A stretch of 64,000 nt of DNA from Lunularia cruciata (GCA_948567375.1 OX419760.1:31558001-31622000); one strand, 5' to 3'. Shown: positions 36,127 to 48,184, counted from the first letter of the stretch. The notes: a model not told the origin generated them from the letters alone. Numbers and translations are program-made.

Positions 36127-38798
36127 CTACTCCAATCCGATGTCTACCTCTTCCTTGGCTTCCAAACCCAAAGTAACCTTACATACTACTTTATCCTCGG
36201 GTTTCACAACTACTAACTCTTCTTCTAATTCTAACACTTCTTCTTCCTGATCTACAATTCCCGTCATGGGCAATTTACACACATCTTTTTTCTGAAACCC
36301 ATCTTTGTTTAGTATCTCCAATGGTAACTCCGAAGATATCTGTACTCCTATCTCATCCACTTTGGGCTTTGCTCTTCCATCCTTCCAAATTTTATCTATC
36401 TCTAACTTAACTAAATCCAATCTAATTGTGATATTGTCTTCCACTTCCAATACATTCCTACCTACACGAGTTTTGAGACTAATCAACAAATCATTCAAAT
36501 CTTTATCCTTCACATTTCTCCTCCTCATCTCCTACACCAACAACCTTAACTTGTGTTATCTTGTTTCTTCAGTCCGCACATTGGCTATTGTACTCAACAT
36601 CACATTCATCTTGATTACAACCCTTTCAATAGCTCGAGCCTCATCCTTCTCTCTCATTCTTGATCTGCCTGCCAATCTTCCCTATACATTGCCAATTCTG
36701 CCTTGAATTTGGCTTTCACCGTCTCCTTCTCCTTCTGAGCAATCTTCTCTTTTAGGTTACAACGTAACTCCCTTAACCTCTCTTCCTCTCTATATCTCAT
36801 TGTAAGCTCTCTTTGCCAGAGTTGCTTCTTCTCTTCTACACTCTCTATCACTCTATCGAGCTCTTGTTCTTTCTCTACTACTCTTGCCATAGCATGAATG
36901 ATTTCTAGTTGTGAATTAGCAAACTGATGTTTCAAGATTTCATACTCAACTATCTATCTTTCCCTTGCTATGACATTTTGGTCTATTCCGTGCTCTTTAT
37001 TTCCCACTTCCCTTTTTAGATTCTCAATTACTTGGTTCTGTACTACTGCATCTACTTGTACTACTCCTTCTGCTCCTGTCCTTGGGTTATGATCTCCTTC
37101 AACTCCAAGTTCCCTTCTTCTAACTTTACCAATACCTGCAACACAATCTTTACCTCCAGACACTCCGATTGCATCTCTTTCTTCTTCTCATCCAACTTCA
37201 TCAGCAACATGCATACAACCTCTCATAGATACTCCACTCATCTACTATGGTTTACCTTGGCTTGCTTGCTTCTCTTTCTTCACTTGACACTCTTCTTCTC
37301 AACCGCAATCACCTGATTGGGATGGATTCTTCACTTCCCAAACTTCCACTCTCCACTTCTCTTCTTCTCCTCAACTTGTGGGGTTTTCTCTTTCTTCACA
37401 TCTTCTTCACTTGACACTCTTCCTCTCAGCTTCAGTCGCCTGATTGGGATGGATTCTTCACTTCCCAAACTTCCACTCTCCACTTCTCTTCTTCTCTTCA
37501 ACTTGTGGGGTTTTCTCTTTCTTCACGTCTTCTTCACTTGACACTCTTCCTCTCAGCTTCAATCGCCTGATTGGGATGGATTCTTCACTTCCCAAACTTC
37601 CACTCTCCACTTCTCTTCTTCTACTCGGACTCGCCTCATACATCACCTTTCGTCTAGAACGGACACCTCTCTGAATGGTCACCCTCTTCTCCTCCTTCTC
37701 TAGAACCTTGTCTTCTTGACTTGGGTTACCTTCTTCTGCCATCTCCATCTTTCCTTCTATCTCCTCTAGTACAGGCTGCATCTCCACTCTATCTTCACTC
37801 TTGCTACTTGCTTCACCACTCTGCAACGTGAGTTCAGGTTCTTCCTCCTTCTTCGAGTCTTCTGACTTGTACTCGGCTTCCCCTTCTGATTCTTTGCCTG
37901 ACAATGCGATCACCACCAGGTCCTTCCTTAGGTTTATTTTTTTGAGCTTCTAAGGTCTCATCACCGCAACTTCTTCTTCTCCTCCTCTTCAACTCCTCTT
38001 CTTTGACTTTGGAGTATTCAACCCCAAATGCACGCTCTGCCCCGTTTGTGCATAGTACTTGTCATTTCTTTTGATCTGCAGAATGTATTGCTACCCCATT
38101 GCATCAGCATCTCTTCTCAAGTCAGGATGGAAGTGCGACACCATCTTGTGTCTTTTTGCCGTGTTAAGAAATTTTAGTCCCAAATAGAAATGAGCTACAA
38201 ATGGCACAATGTAGTGCGGAGGTGACTTGTCCCACAAGTTCCACACCATTTGTCTCGTGCGCTGATGGAAGCACTTTGCCCAATTAATTGGTTCTCTTGC
38301 AAAAATCTTGTTGGAGAACACCGCTTGATGTTTCATCACATAAGTGGTTTGCTCCGGCTTGAAGATAGCCATCATTGCTCCTATGATGCCTCTCCTCACA
38401 AGGTCTTTGTAACTCTTGACTTTATAACCATTCTTCATGCGCTTTGAAGAAAAGGCATCTTGCACTTCTTGGGTTTCCTTAGCTACTTCTCCTTTCCCCA
38501 AGAATGTGGCTCCTTGCTCCTCACTCGCCTCTCTTCCAAGTACTAACCTCCAATCCGACTCTATCCATCAAGCCAGATTTCCTCTCTTAGCCTCTGCTTG
38601 GGGTCCATCAAGACATTAACTCTTGATGATCTTTGTCATGAAACCTAGAAAACAAAGGTTCCAATTCCATGCCAAAAAGGTGATCCAAAGTCTGCTCAAG
38701 ACTTCAATTCTTGCAATCACATCTAATTGCCGGATTGCATGATTTCTCACTATGAATTCCAAGTTCTTCTTTCCACCTCCCATCTTACTCTCCTCCAC
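36127..38798 (-). pseudogene. Protein-coding region inside the element C right LTR
   Basis: Minus strand. 38616-38798 (MEESKMGGGKKNLEF...ARIEVLSRLWITFLAWNW). 38091-38501 (SYKDLVRRGIIGAMM, QTTYVMKHQAVFSNKIF, AREPINWAKCFHQRTRQM, PHYIVPFVAHFYLGLKFLN). 37458-37916 (strongly acidic and K/E-rich). 36954-37163 and 36654-36935: heptad-like coil (EKEQELDRVIESVEEKKQLW, REEERLRELRCNLKEKIAQ). 36127-36528 (VDEIGVQISSELPLEILNK, VDQEEEVLELEEELVVVK). The predicted ancestral product is roughly 800-850 residues: an N-terminal globular part, an acidic linker and a C-terminal coiled coil. Duplication in both LTRs shows it was present when the element last transposed. Function unknown. Confidence 0.7.
37260..37640. 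repeat. 127-bp tandem repeat within the element C right LTR
   Basis: The block beginning TGATTGGGATGGATTCTTC occurs at 37314, 37441 and 37568, spaced exactly 127 bp. The last two units are nearly identical. The left LTR and the solo LTR do not show this expansion, so it arose after insertion. Since 127 is not a multiple of three, it shifts the LTR reading frame. Confidence 0.9.
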
Positions 38799-39365
38799 TA
38801 TGGGTGGGTGACTACTCTTCTGATCAACTCCGGACTAACTCTCTTGACTTCCCCTTGATGCACCAGTGCATCTCTTACTACACTCCGTTTTCCATGATCT
38901 CCCTTTGGACAACTTCTTAATGGCGATGGAAAATTACTTGTCATCTCTTTGTCTCTATCCCAAATCTTATAGTGGTGTGCCTCCTCTGTCTTTCTTCACT
39001 TCAAGTTTCTACCAAGAAATCACACCTCCTACATGCTCTTGTCACTGTCAAACCCCCTCCCCCCCCCCCCCCCCATCCCACCCATAGGCCAACCATTTTT
39101 TTGTGCGGTATCTTCTTGAATGTTCAAAGGAAAGTTGCTACATTGTCCTTGCCTTGGGTAGAGCACCCCCGAGCCAAAGTCTCCTTACTTTGGGTTGAAT
39201 GCTAACAGGACCAATTCGAGTACTTCATCTTCTAACACAGAGTCACTTTACCTTGGGATCCAACCCAAAGACACCATTCTTTGCCTTATGATGCCATATA
39301 GGTGCAATATGACTTCATCTGTATACTTTTTCTTCCAAAAACAACAAAAAAATGTGGTTATCACA

Positions 39366-39801
39366 CTCTTGTTGAGACAAACCATGGGGGAGGGAAGGCC
39401 AACCTTCCATCCATTAGTTTTGGGGGGGGGGGGGAATCTGCACATTTTCAAGGGCTAACTCATCCGTTTAGGCCTCCAAAATTGCCTTCAAAGATTTCAA
39501 GCATATTTTGGTTTCTACTCTATTAGTAGAAGCTCCCTTTTGGTGATACTTCTTTCTGATCTATTTATTCCATCACGTGTAACATCTATACAGATATTAC
39601 CAAACCAATTCTCACCTTTAAATCATATGTCTAGCTATTGGTTTTAAGGTTTTCAAGTCTATTTCAATTTCTGCCCTATTAGTAGAATATTCTTTTGGTG
39701 ATACTTCTATTTGATCTATTTTGACCATCATGTATAACATCTTCCAAATGTTACTAACCAAATTTCACATCTAGATCATATGGCTAGCTCTTGGTATTAC
39801 A
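39366..39801 (-). repeat. Element D 5' LTR (family A, right), truncated
   Basis: Matches the last ~430 bp of the other family-A LTRs, from 'gagacaaaccat.ggggagg' to GGTATTACA, then CTACC. The first ~310 bp are missing because element C abuts it. A G13 run (39422-39434) replaces the mixed sequence of the other copies. Confidence 0.85.
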
Positions 39802-41250
39802 CTACCCTGAACACCACTCACCTAATCTCTCAAACTTTCCACTCTCATCTCCTGATATTTGTTAATGACCTTGCCTAAAACTCTACACAATTTTGGAAAT
39901 GTGGAGTGGAAAAGAAGTCAATGTGCAAGCCAAGACCATGAATTTATAGCTTGGGTCTATGATCATGCCTATCTATCACTTAGGGTAAACCTCTAATGGC
40001 TATTAAGGTAGCACCATATGGACTAAGAAGGCAAGGAACTCCAACTTCAACTCCATCACACTCCTCCAAGGCTAGATTTCCAAGGCACCCCTAAGACTTA
40101 AAACATTGCATACTAAAGAACTCAATGAGAGAAAGATAGTTCTGAATCAAAGGATGACAAATACCTACTCACCTCTAACTTATATAATTGTGAAATAGTT
40201 ACATACCAATGTTAATAATTACCATAGTAACTTAAGTTACTATGCACACAGTCATATAAAGTCTAAATTCTAAAACATATCCATACTCATGGGAATAATC
40301 CCTTAATCATGTGGTCTTATCTTGATCCAACAACCCAATATCAACTAGATAGTCTTAGCTGACCTTTTGCATCTCTTCCCAAAAAATGCAATGCAAGCAA
40401 AATCCAAAATCAATTGTCTACTTGGCTTTTGTAGTCCATAGTACTCTCAATGCTCCACTATTCCTAGAACAAGGTCTACATTGACTCACTTGTTTAGAAT
40501 CTCAAAGGTAACTTCCTTGATAATGTGTGAATTTACTATCTAAGCACTCAAGCACTCATTACATTGAATGTTAAGGGTAATTTCCTTGATTCAATGCAAA
40601 TTTCATTTGCAAGTACTCAAACTCACACTCCTACTACAAGGTTCCTCACCTCTACTTGACCAAGAGTGCAATCAAAGAGGTAAGCAAAAGCAATCCAACA
40701 CAAAGACTTACAAGAGAATACTTTGTTGATAAAAGAAGTGGACCTAGCTTTTGTGGTCACAACCTATATATGCAATTTCATAACTATCCAACAGAGAAGA
40801 TCAATGGTTGAGGATGCCCATAATCTCCTAACTACTCCTACTCTACTTAATGTTAATATTTCCTACTGATCTTATCATAAGTGCAATTCAGAAGTGATTG
40901 TGCAACCACTCCGTACCACAATTACTCCTTGTTGTTTACTATACAAGTAATCACACTTTTGCAATCATTGGCTACAAAACTAGTCCTTAGTCAAAAATTA
41001 TTTCTAGACAAAGATATACATTGAGATGAAAGTAAAATTCAAGGCCAAAGAGAATTTAAAGTTCAGGATGTATTCTAAAATTAACAATTTTTTGCCTATT
41101 TCCCTTTAGGCTAACAATTAATCTTCTTCCTAATATCTACTACAAAGAGCTACCTTTACCTTTGCAAATCATAATTAGCAATTCTACTCATTCTTGATAC
41201 CTTGAAATTTCCAACAATTGTGATTTTGCAATTTCTAAAAATGGCATCTT
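39802..41250. other. Old repeat DNA with a diverged family-B LTR
   Basis: 39958-40345 aligns with the first half of the family-B LTR in minus orientation: 'ggtaaacctctaatggctattaaggtagcacc', 'gactaagaaggcaaggaac', 'cctccaaggcta', 'gtgaaatagttacataccaa' and 'gtaacttaagttacta' all have counterparts in 22087-22400. It is much more diverged than the other copies. From 40345 to 41250 I see nothing recognisable. Confidence 0.6.
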
Positions 41251-41259
41251 TAAATTTCT

Positions 41260-44200
41260 TTGAAGTGTGCTCCATCAACATGTTTGCTAACTATTGCAAT
41301 TGCTCATCTGAGTAGATCTTTGTGGTTGGAGCATGTGCTTGGGATTGGGAATTCTGAACTTTCAACTTCTCCAAGGAGACTTCCACTACCTCTTCATGAT
41401 CTCCTCCAGATTTTCCTGTACCATCTCCATCTTTGCCAAAGTAGATGTCTTCTCCAGATTGAATTGGTTCCTTTGGTCCTTCATCTTGGCTACAATTTCT
41501 TCTTGAACAATGGCCTTCTACTTCTTGCATTTGTCCTCCTTTTGCAAGGTCTCTACAAGTTTCTTTCCCTAGGTGTCAATTACTCACAGTTCCTCTTGAT
41601 GATGAACTTCCACTTCCACAAGCAACACCCCTACTTTATCAACTTCTCCCTTAAGCACATCAATCTCCTCCTCTTGAACTTTCATCTATTCTTCTAGCTT
41701 GAGATGTCGATGCTTTCTTCCTCTTATAAGTTAGACATCTTCTTCCTTAATGTTTGTTCTTCATCAATCTCTTTCTTTAGGCCTGACTTTCTTCCCTAAT
41801 TTTGGCTGCCTCCTACGCCAAGTTGTTACTTTTTTTCTCATCTTGAAATGTTGGCCACAAACATCTTGCAATTCTTTTCTTTTGTTCATCTTTTCTTGAG
41901 TTACTCCTTATGCAAGTTGGTGAAAATGTCAGACAAGGATCACATAGTTATTGATTCTCTTGTTAGATTTTGTGTAGATGGGAAGAAGATGCTCCATTAA
42001 TTTGAGAGTTGGGCTCACCTTGTACACCATTAGCTAAGAAAGTGGCACTAATACAACCTACCTAATCTCCCTTCTTGCTTAAGTTTTCTCCTCTCCTAAT
42101 CTTGAATGAGGCCATGGATCCACTCTCCGCTCTCTCTATTTTACAAAGACAATTGGCTCCCATTGCTCGAATGTCAATTTGGTTGAGATAGGTGTCTTTT
42201 TCCTAGATGTTCCTTCATTCTGCCTTTTGTCAGTTTGGTGAAGCTTACCTTTGGCTTGGAGATCAACATTTTCTTGACACAAACTTGCATCTTCTACCTT
42301 GAGTACTTTTTTTGCACAAAGAACTCCTTCCCCTCTTAACTCTACTTCTCCTATGGTTGGGAATAATGGGAATTTTTTCATCCCCAAACCCTCTACCATG
42401 AATTTATTTGGGCTGATCTAATACTCCAAGGACAAGAGAACTCTCCAATAGAGAAAACACGGATTTCACACTCAATCCTTTGATGCCCCAAAGAAGCACC
42501 TTCTATTTATTATATAGCCCAAGAGGATCTCCTCCAAGGAAGCTCCACCATATGATTAGGTACATGGATAGGTAACTTGTTAGCAAGCTCCACCCTTGGA
42601 TTACTTGCTTGGATGGGTGACATGTCAGTCCTAGTCTTATTTGGTTGGTCAAACAAGCTTTGACTAAAAGGAATATTTTAGAGAATCTTCTTGTATGAAT
42701 CTTAGAATCATGTGGGTGAGGTACCGTTGGAAATCTCTTGGTGAGACAAACCAAGGGGGAGGGAAGGCCAGCCTTCCATCAATTGGGAGAAGAAGTTGCA
42801 CATTTTCAAGGTCTAATTCATCCGTTTAGGCCTCTAAAATTGCCTTTGAAGTTTTTAGGCCTACTTTGGCTTTTGCCCTATTAGTAGAAGTGCTCTTTTG
42901 GTGATAGCTCTATCTTATCTAATCTCTTCATCATATGTAACATCCTTCTAGATGTCACCACCTCAAGTTTCACCTATAGATCATATGCCTAGCTATCGAT
43001 TCTAAAGTTTCCAAGCATGTTTTGGTTTCTGGCTTGTTAGTAGAAGTAATTTTTTTGATGATACCCGTATTTGATCTAGTTAGTCCATCATGTATAAAAT
43101 CCTTCCAGATGTTACCAAACCAAATTTCATCTCTAGATCATCTGTCTAGCTATTGGTATTACAACTGGAAGGTCCGGCTTTGTTATCACAATGCCCAAGG
43201 GTGGGTGTTCATTCTTCCTCCTACTAGGTAAGGGAGGAGATGTTTAGGGAGGAGTTTGGGCTAGGGTGGATTCTCCACCATTGCCAACTTCTATTGCATC
43301 TTTGTTGGAGGAGATGATGATCTTGATGAAGGACTTTCACTAGGATATGGTTATGGTCTTGCCCCTCCTTCTTCATGGACTTCTTCTTTGTCCTCTTCTT
43401 AATTTGTGAGGATTCTCCTTATCTATTTGGTGGCCTTTGCCTTTGGCTTGGTAGGAATAGCAGGTTATTTCTGGAGTATAGGCTTTGTAGCAATTCCTTT
43501 GTACCTTTGCCTCTCAAAACTTAGGGTGTTGTAGGCTTCCTTGACCTCCACATATTTGCCTATGCTGGCAAACTTTGTATCTACCTTTGTGTAGTTTTGT
43601 ACCATCAATACATCAACAATCTCTCTTATGGCTCTTTGAAATGTCCTTCAAGAAAGAACTGGTAAGTGTACTTCTTCTTTTCTTCTATGGTCAACAATCC
43701 CATGCCCAGGTAGAAATGGACAACAAAGAGAGATACCAGAGTTACTCCACATTCTTTTTTTCATCAACCTTGTGAGCTCTCTTGTCCTAGCCCAAAACAT
43801 TGCTGCCCAATTCATAGGCTTTCCTTGGTACAAGTACTCAAAGAAGATAGCCTAGGTATTATTCAAGTAAGTTGTTTGTTTGGATTTGAACAACTTCATG
43901 ATTGATTTTAATAAGATCCTCCACATAGGATCCTTAATTTTTAGGAAAGAAAAACCATTGTTTGTCTTCCTATCTCTAAAATTATATTTGAATTTGTCCT
44001 CAAAGGTCAAGTCTAGTTGAGACCACACATTGTCCAAAGTCATGCCATCTAGGAATGAGTTGCTAGGCCCAACACTTTTTGCCAATGTTCCTCTATCCAA
44101 ACAAAGAATTTCTCTCACAAATTTACCAACTAAGGGTCCCAATTGTCTCAAATTTTATGCAACATTGCATGATCACTGAATTCTCAATTCCATAGCATGA

Positions 44201-44400
44201 ATTTGAGCTTCTTGTTGCAAACTAGTCCTGTCTATAATATAGACCCCACTTAACTAATGTTGGAGACTTAATTATGAACTTTGGAGCCCTATATATCCTT
44301 CATGGAAAATTTGCAGTGGCAACTTCCTTGTCTTTTTGTCCTTTCATCATTCCTTGCTCTTATTTACCCATTTCACTTCCCTTCTTGTAGCCACTCTCTC
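41260..44400 (-). mobile_element. Diverged family-C-like LTR remnant, split by a family-A solo LTR
   Basis: Minus-strand frames resemble the LTR protein of element C. At 43852-44151 the end reads RILLKSIMKLFKSKQTTYLN, against RRGIIGAMMAIFKPEQTTYV. At 43648-43833 YQGKPMNWAAMFWARTREL stands against FAREPINWAKCFHQRTRQM. 41291-41530 is acidic and K/E-rich, like the linker of that protein. Order and orientation agree with element C. The boundaries are not visible. Inference: a second, older subfamily whose LTR carries the same protein gene. Confidence 0.5.
42417..43163 (-). mobile_element. Family-A solo LTR
   Basis: 747 bp, begins TCTAATACTCCAAGG (TG changed to TC) and ends TTGGTATTACA. It aligns throughout with 9697-10446. 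The flanks GCTGA (42412-42416) and ACTGG (43164-43168) share three of five bases, so the target duplication has decayed or is absent. It lies between two parts of the family-C-like remnant. Confidence 0.82.
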
Positions 44401-44960
44401 TCAAAATGCAAAGAATAGGGCAGAGGTTTCTTTTCAAGGGAGAAGGTAGCATGGCTGATCTTGCCTACATGGATTTTGTAAGAAGTGAAGAGGTTCTAGG
44501 CCTCAAAAAAATATTTATCATTTTGGTTCAGCCGTTATAACCTTTTGGTGAGCCATCACTACTCGCACATGTGAGTGGTTAGCATGATCAAACAGTCCTT
44601 AATTATGGTTCTTGATCTGCTGGTGCCATATATTATGCATGAAGCTTCAAGCCAAGGGGCTTCTAGGACAAATGATATTTTTGTATGAACGTCTGTCTTC
44701 AAGGTACAGGCCTTCCAGGGCAAGTGGCATCCTTGCCAAAGGTTGTCTTTGCTGACCATCTCCTCCCTTAGTGCTAAGAATTGTGCCCTTGGCCAAGATT
44801 TTTCTACCACCTGTCCTTCTATGACCTTATCATTTTCCTTGAACAACAAGTATTTGATCATGTACCCCTCAATTTGTTTACTAAGGACTATTCTTATACT
44901 TTTCCTAGCTAGAATCTACAAAACAACCAAACAATCTACAAAATTGTACTTTGAGCAGAA
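44401..44960. other. No gene or repeat recognised
   Basis: Transposon-like composition. Open frames are short and without motifs; 44559-44861 (minus) is the longest and I cannot assign it. Confidence 0.35.
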
Positions 44961-44966
44961 GTGCAG

Positions 44967-45310
44967 TGTCACAATTGTACATACATTTGGCTTGGAACAA
45001 CCGTTGGCATACAGGTGATCTCCAACATCAAAGACCTTTGTAGTTGTACATACCTTTGGCCTGACAACACCTTCAGCTTGGAAAGACCTTTGGCTTACAA
45101 GCAACCATTGACATTGAAGACCTTTGTACTTATACATACCTTTGGCACAAACAACACCAATGGCTTGGAATGACCTTTGGTATCAAAGACCTTTGTAGTT
45201 GTACATGCCTTTGGCCTGAAAACACCTTTTGCATGGAATGACTTTTGGCCTACAAGTAACGTTATGTATCAAACACCTTCATAATTGTACATACCTTTGG
45301 CACAAAACAT
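44967..45310. repeat. Imperfect 66-86-bp minisatellite
   Basis: Units are recognised by 'acctttgtagttgtacatacctttggc' variants starting near 44967, 45033, 45119, 45188 and 45273. Each carries further CCTTTGG/CTTTTGGC submotifs, some of the type 'gacctttggcttacaagcaacc'. Units vary in length. A related CCTTTGGG-rich stretch recurs at 45900-45950. Confidence 0.75.
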
Positions 45311-48180
45311 GGCAACATAAATTTGAATGTAAATTTGAGAGAGAAAGACAAAGTATCTGATTTGGCTATGCACATATGCAATTATTAATTAAGCACATTA
45401 GGATAAGATAAGATACAATTAGCAATAAGTGATGAAGGTGTAATTAAAATATTACATGCATTCTCAGCCAATCAATTTTTTCATCAAGAAGTAGTAAATT
45501 GTTTATATAAGTTTCAATCCAACGTAAAAAAATTTAAATTTTCATAATTGAAGTTTAAGTGCAAGGGCATCCACTATCCTTAACATTGAATTTCCTACAC
45601 TTTTCATCTTTGATTGCATGCTTGATAGAATAGAGGTGAGGAATTTTAGAGTAAGAATATATCCTTGAGTACCCAGTCAAAAATTTACACTTCATCAAGG
45701 CAAGATATCATTGACATTTTTGACAAAGCACAACAATGCACAAAAAGATTCTAGGAACACTTGAGCATTAAAAGTACCACTAACTAGGAAAGCCAAGTAG
45801 ATAAGCAATTTCACAAATTTTTTTAGGATTGCGCCTTTTGGTCGGGGTAGTAAATACTCAAGCTACATCATGAGAGTTGCAAGACCTTCATGATTGAACT
45901 GGCCTTTGGGATGGAACTAACCTTTGGGGTGATGTGACCTTTGGGGTGAAATGGCTCTTTAGAGGGAAGAGATCTATTTTGTAGTGCACCATAGTGGAAC
46001 ACTACTCTCTTTTGGGAACCCAAGAGGTTAAACATGCAAAAAAAAAAAAACCAAATTGTGATATTGTGATATTGTGACATTTTCGCTTCACTTTTAATCA
46101 TTTCCAACTTGTATCCTTGAAGGAAGGACATGTTATTACTATTTATACTATTAGTGCATCAACATTGGATTATCACATTCTATTCTTTGTCTAGGTGGTA
46201 GTGCATACCAACCATTTGAAAATCTCCAAGATTGATTGACAATCAAGCCAATGATATCTCCTTGCGGCATTTTTTGATAAGACATTCCAAATCTCATCCT
46301 TAGGGTCATAAGAGATGAAGACTCACAATCATGAAATATCCAATCACAAAGGTTGTGATCATGAGGACTGTAAAAATTGTCAAAATCATGACCCCAAAGG
46401 TCACAATCATGAGGAGCATGATAATAAGAATCTTATTCTTGTCTTCTTAGTTGTAGGCAAGCCCTAGACATTTTCTTGCATTTTTACCCCTTCTCTTGCA
46501 TGATTCCCTTTTAAGACCATGATATGTTGCACATCCTTATATTCTAGTATTAATTTCTTACTAAATTTTCACTAGTCTACAGAAAAAATAAAAAAAGGAC
46601 TAATAGTGCAACGGTGTGTCTCCATAATATACTCAGACAATTACATGACTTATGGACCCACAAGTGCTTGAACCTACTAAATATACTCTAGCAAGTCCAA
46701 CAACCACATATGATCTGGCTCAAGGAGAGGTAAAAACATAGAAATCTTATGCAATACAAAACATATGCATTATTTCTTTGGCAAGTGCAGCTCAAGCATA
46801 TGGAATATATACTAGTTAGAAGAAGGATGCTCAATCACTTGCAAAACACAAAATCTAATGGATGCACTCAATCCTTACCTCATTGCTTGTTGACCTTTGG
46901 ATCTACTTATAACTTCTACCTTTTGACATGCACAGTTATCCAATTACATGTGTTATTTGTCCATGTGTTGGCTTTAAGGTCATGCTTAGAAACTTAAGAT
47001 CTTGAAACTTGCCTTTGAGTTTACATGGAAGAAAATTTAGAGAAAGTTGCAATGTACAACTTCTAATCTACCTAATTGTGACTTTAGCATTTGGTTCTAG
47101 ATTTAGGTCTTTTACATAGCTTCTAAACGCTTCACATGTATTATCTAGCTTTTATTGATATTATAGAATACAAAAAATTTAAAATCTTCATCTTTATAAT
47201 GTGATTAAGAACCTACCACTAAAATCACTACAAAATTTATATTCTTAATCTTGGTAAAAATGGCAAAAAAACGAGAAAAAATTATTTTTTATATATGCCC
47301 CTAAATAAAGAGGAGGTTTTGGTTTGCAACCATTATAGACAAATCATCTTGGTGGAATTTTAATGATGAAGGGTTGATATGTTGATCCCTTTGATATGTG
47401 CCTTATATGCAATATTATGTTGGAGAGAACCTCTGGAGCTAGTATTATGAATTAGACCACCCTTACAATGAGTAAAGTGGATAGTGATTAGAGTTCCATT
47501 GTTTTTCATGTGTCTTCACATTCAAATTGATGGACTGCTCATCCCTTATAGCACATTATACTCAAAAAATTGTAACAAAAATTTACATTTGAATAAGAGA
47601 TAAACATTTCATTACTTCTTTTTACAAGACTATATATAAAAGAACGTTTAGAAAACTAAATGATCAAGATCAAAACTTATTTTACAATATTAATACATCA
47701 ATAGTATCAATACATCAAAGGATAGGTCAAAGTTTTCATCTAAATCACCATAATAATTTTTTGAGACCTAAGTTAAGGACCTTTAGCCTCATAGTAGTGT
47801 CATGACCTTGACTTTTATAATAAGAAGTAAGGAGTTTAAACATACTAAGGTCCCAAATACTCAACAATGCTTGGAGATAATTATAGGTCCATACTTTGAG
47901 AAACATGAACTTTGGATTGCTCTGACTTACTTAAGTGAAGAATTTCAACATTTTATCTTGTTATTTAAACCCAATCTCCACCACTTTTGCTGAAGATTGG
48001 AATTTTAGCTCAATAATTAACAAGTGTAATGTGGTAAGGAAAATGTAAATTATGCATTCTTTTTATAATTTTTTATCAGATGCACTTCTTATTTTTCATA
48101 TATTTCATCTTTAGACCTTTAAAAATTCATCATAAATATAAATATAAACAAAAAGAGGCAACTACATAGGATAACAAGAA
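45311..48180. other. AT-rich repeat DNA, no gene seen
   Basis: No coding motif on either strand. 45970-46170 resembles 2390-2600. 46310-46420 repeats 'tcacaatcatgagg/aaa' three times. A 63-codon frame at 47802-47993 (plus) is unassigned. Probably old transposon debris. Confidence 0.4.
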
Positions 48181-48184
48181 GGAT

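Larger units (their letters stand above)
25683..39365 (-). mobile_element. Family-C Ty3 element with ~4-kb LTRs carrying a protein-coding region
   Basis: A 13.7-kb minus-strand element: 5' LTR 35326-39365, interior 29190-35325, 3' LTR 25683-29189. The LTR ends are TGTGACAACC and GTGG.TATCACA. The primer site (35301-35318) has the general TGG.GCC...GGGGA form typical of Tat/Athila elements. The purine-rich tract GAGGGATGGGGTA abuts the 3' LTR (29190-29202). The RT box FIDDLCVFG and the absence of a chromodomain agree with the Tat/Athila side of Ty3. It appears to have landed in the right LTR of element D: the right flank CTCTTGTTGAGACAAACC is family-A LTR sequence. The left flank is instead gag of element D, so the left junction has been rearranged. 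Confidence 0.82.
35326..39365 (-). repeat. Element C 5' LTR (right), 4.0 kb
   Basis: Begins TGTGACAACCCAG and ends GTGGTTATCACA (plus-strand reading). It is the most complete family-C LTR here and the reference for 12977-15605 and 25683-29189. It contains the long minus-strand coding region (36127-38798), a 127-bp tandem repeat and a C16 tract at 39059-39074. Confidence 0.88.
9697..39801 (-). mobile_element. Outer chromovirus D with family-A LTRs, hosting all insertions up to 39.8 kb
   Basis: The two outermost family-A LTRs, in the same orientation, are at 9697-10446 and 39366-39801 (the latter lacks its first ~300 bp). They are flanked by a perfect 5-bp repeat: CTACC at 9692-9696 and CTACC at 39802-39806. 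The element's own interior survives in three pieces on the minus strand: 22778-25682 (gag, protease, RT, RNase H, integrase zinc finger), 12161-12332 and 10447-11466 (rest of integrase, chromodomain). Everything else within is later insertion. The leader, the N-terminal part of gag and the start of the right LTR are missing where element C sits, so a deletion or recombination followed that insertion. This reconstruction combines LTR identity, the TSD and reading continuity across the insertions. Confidence 0.8.
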
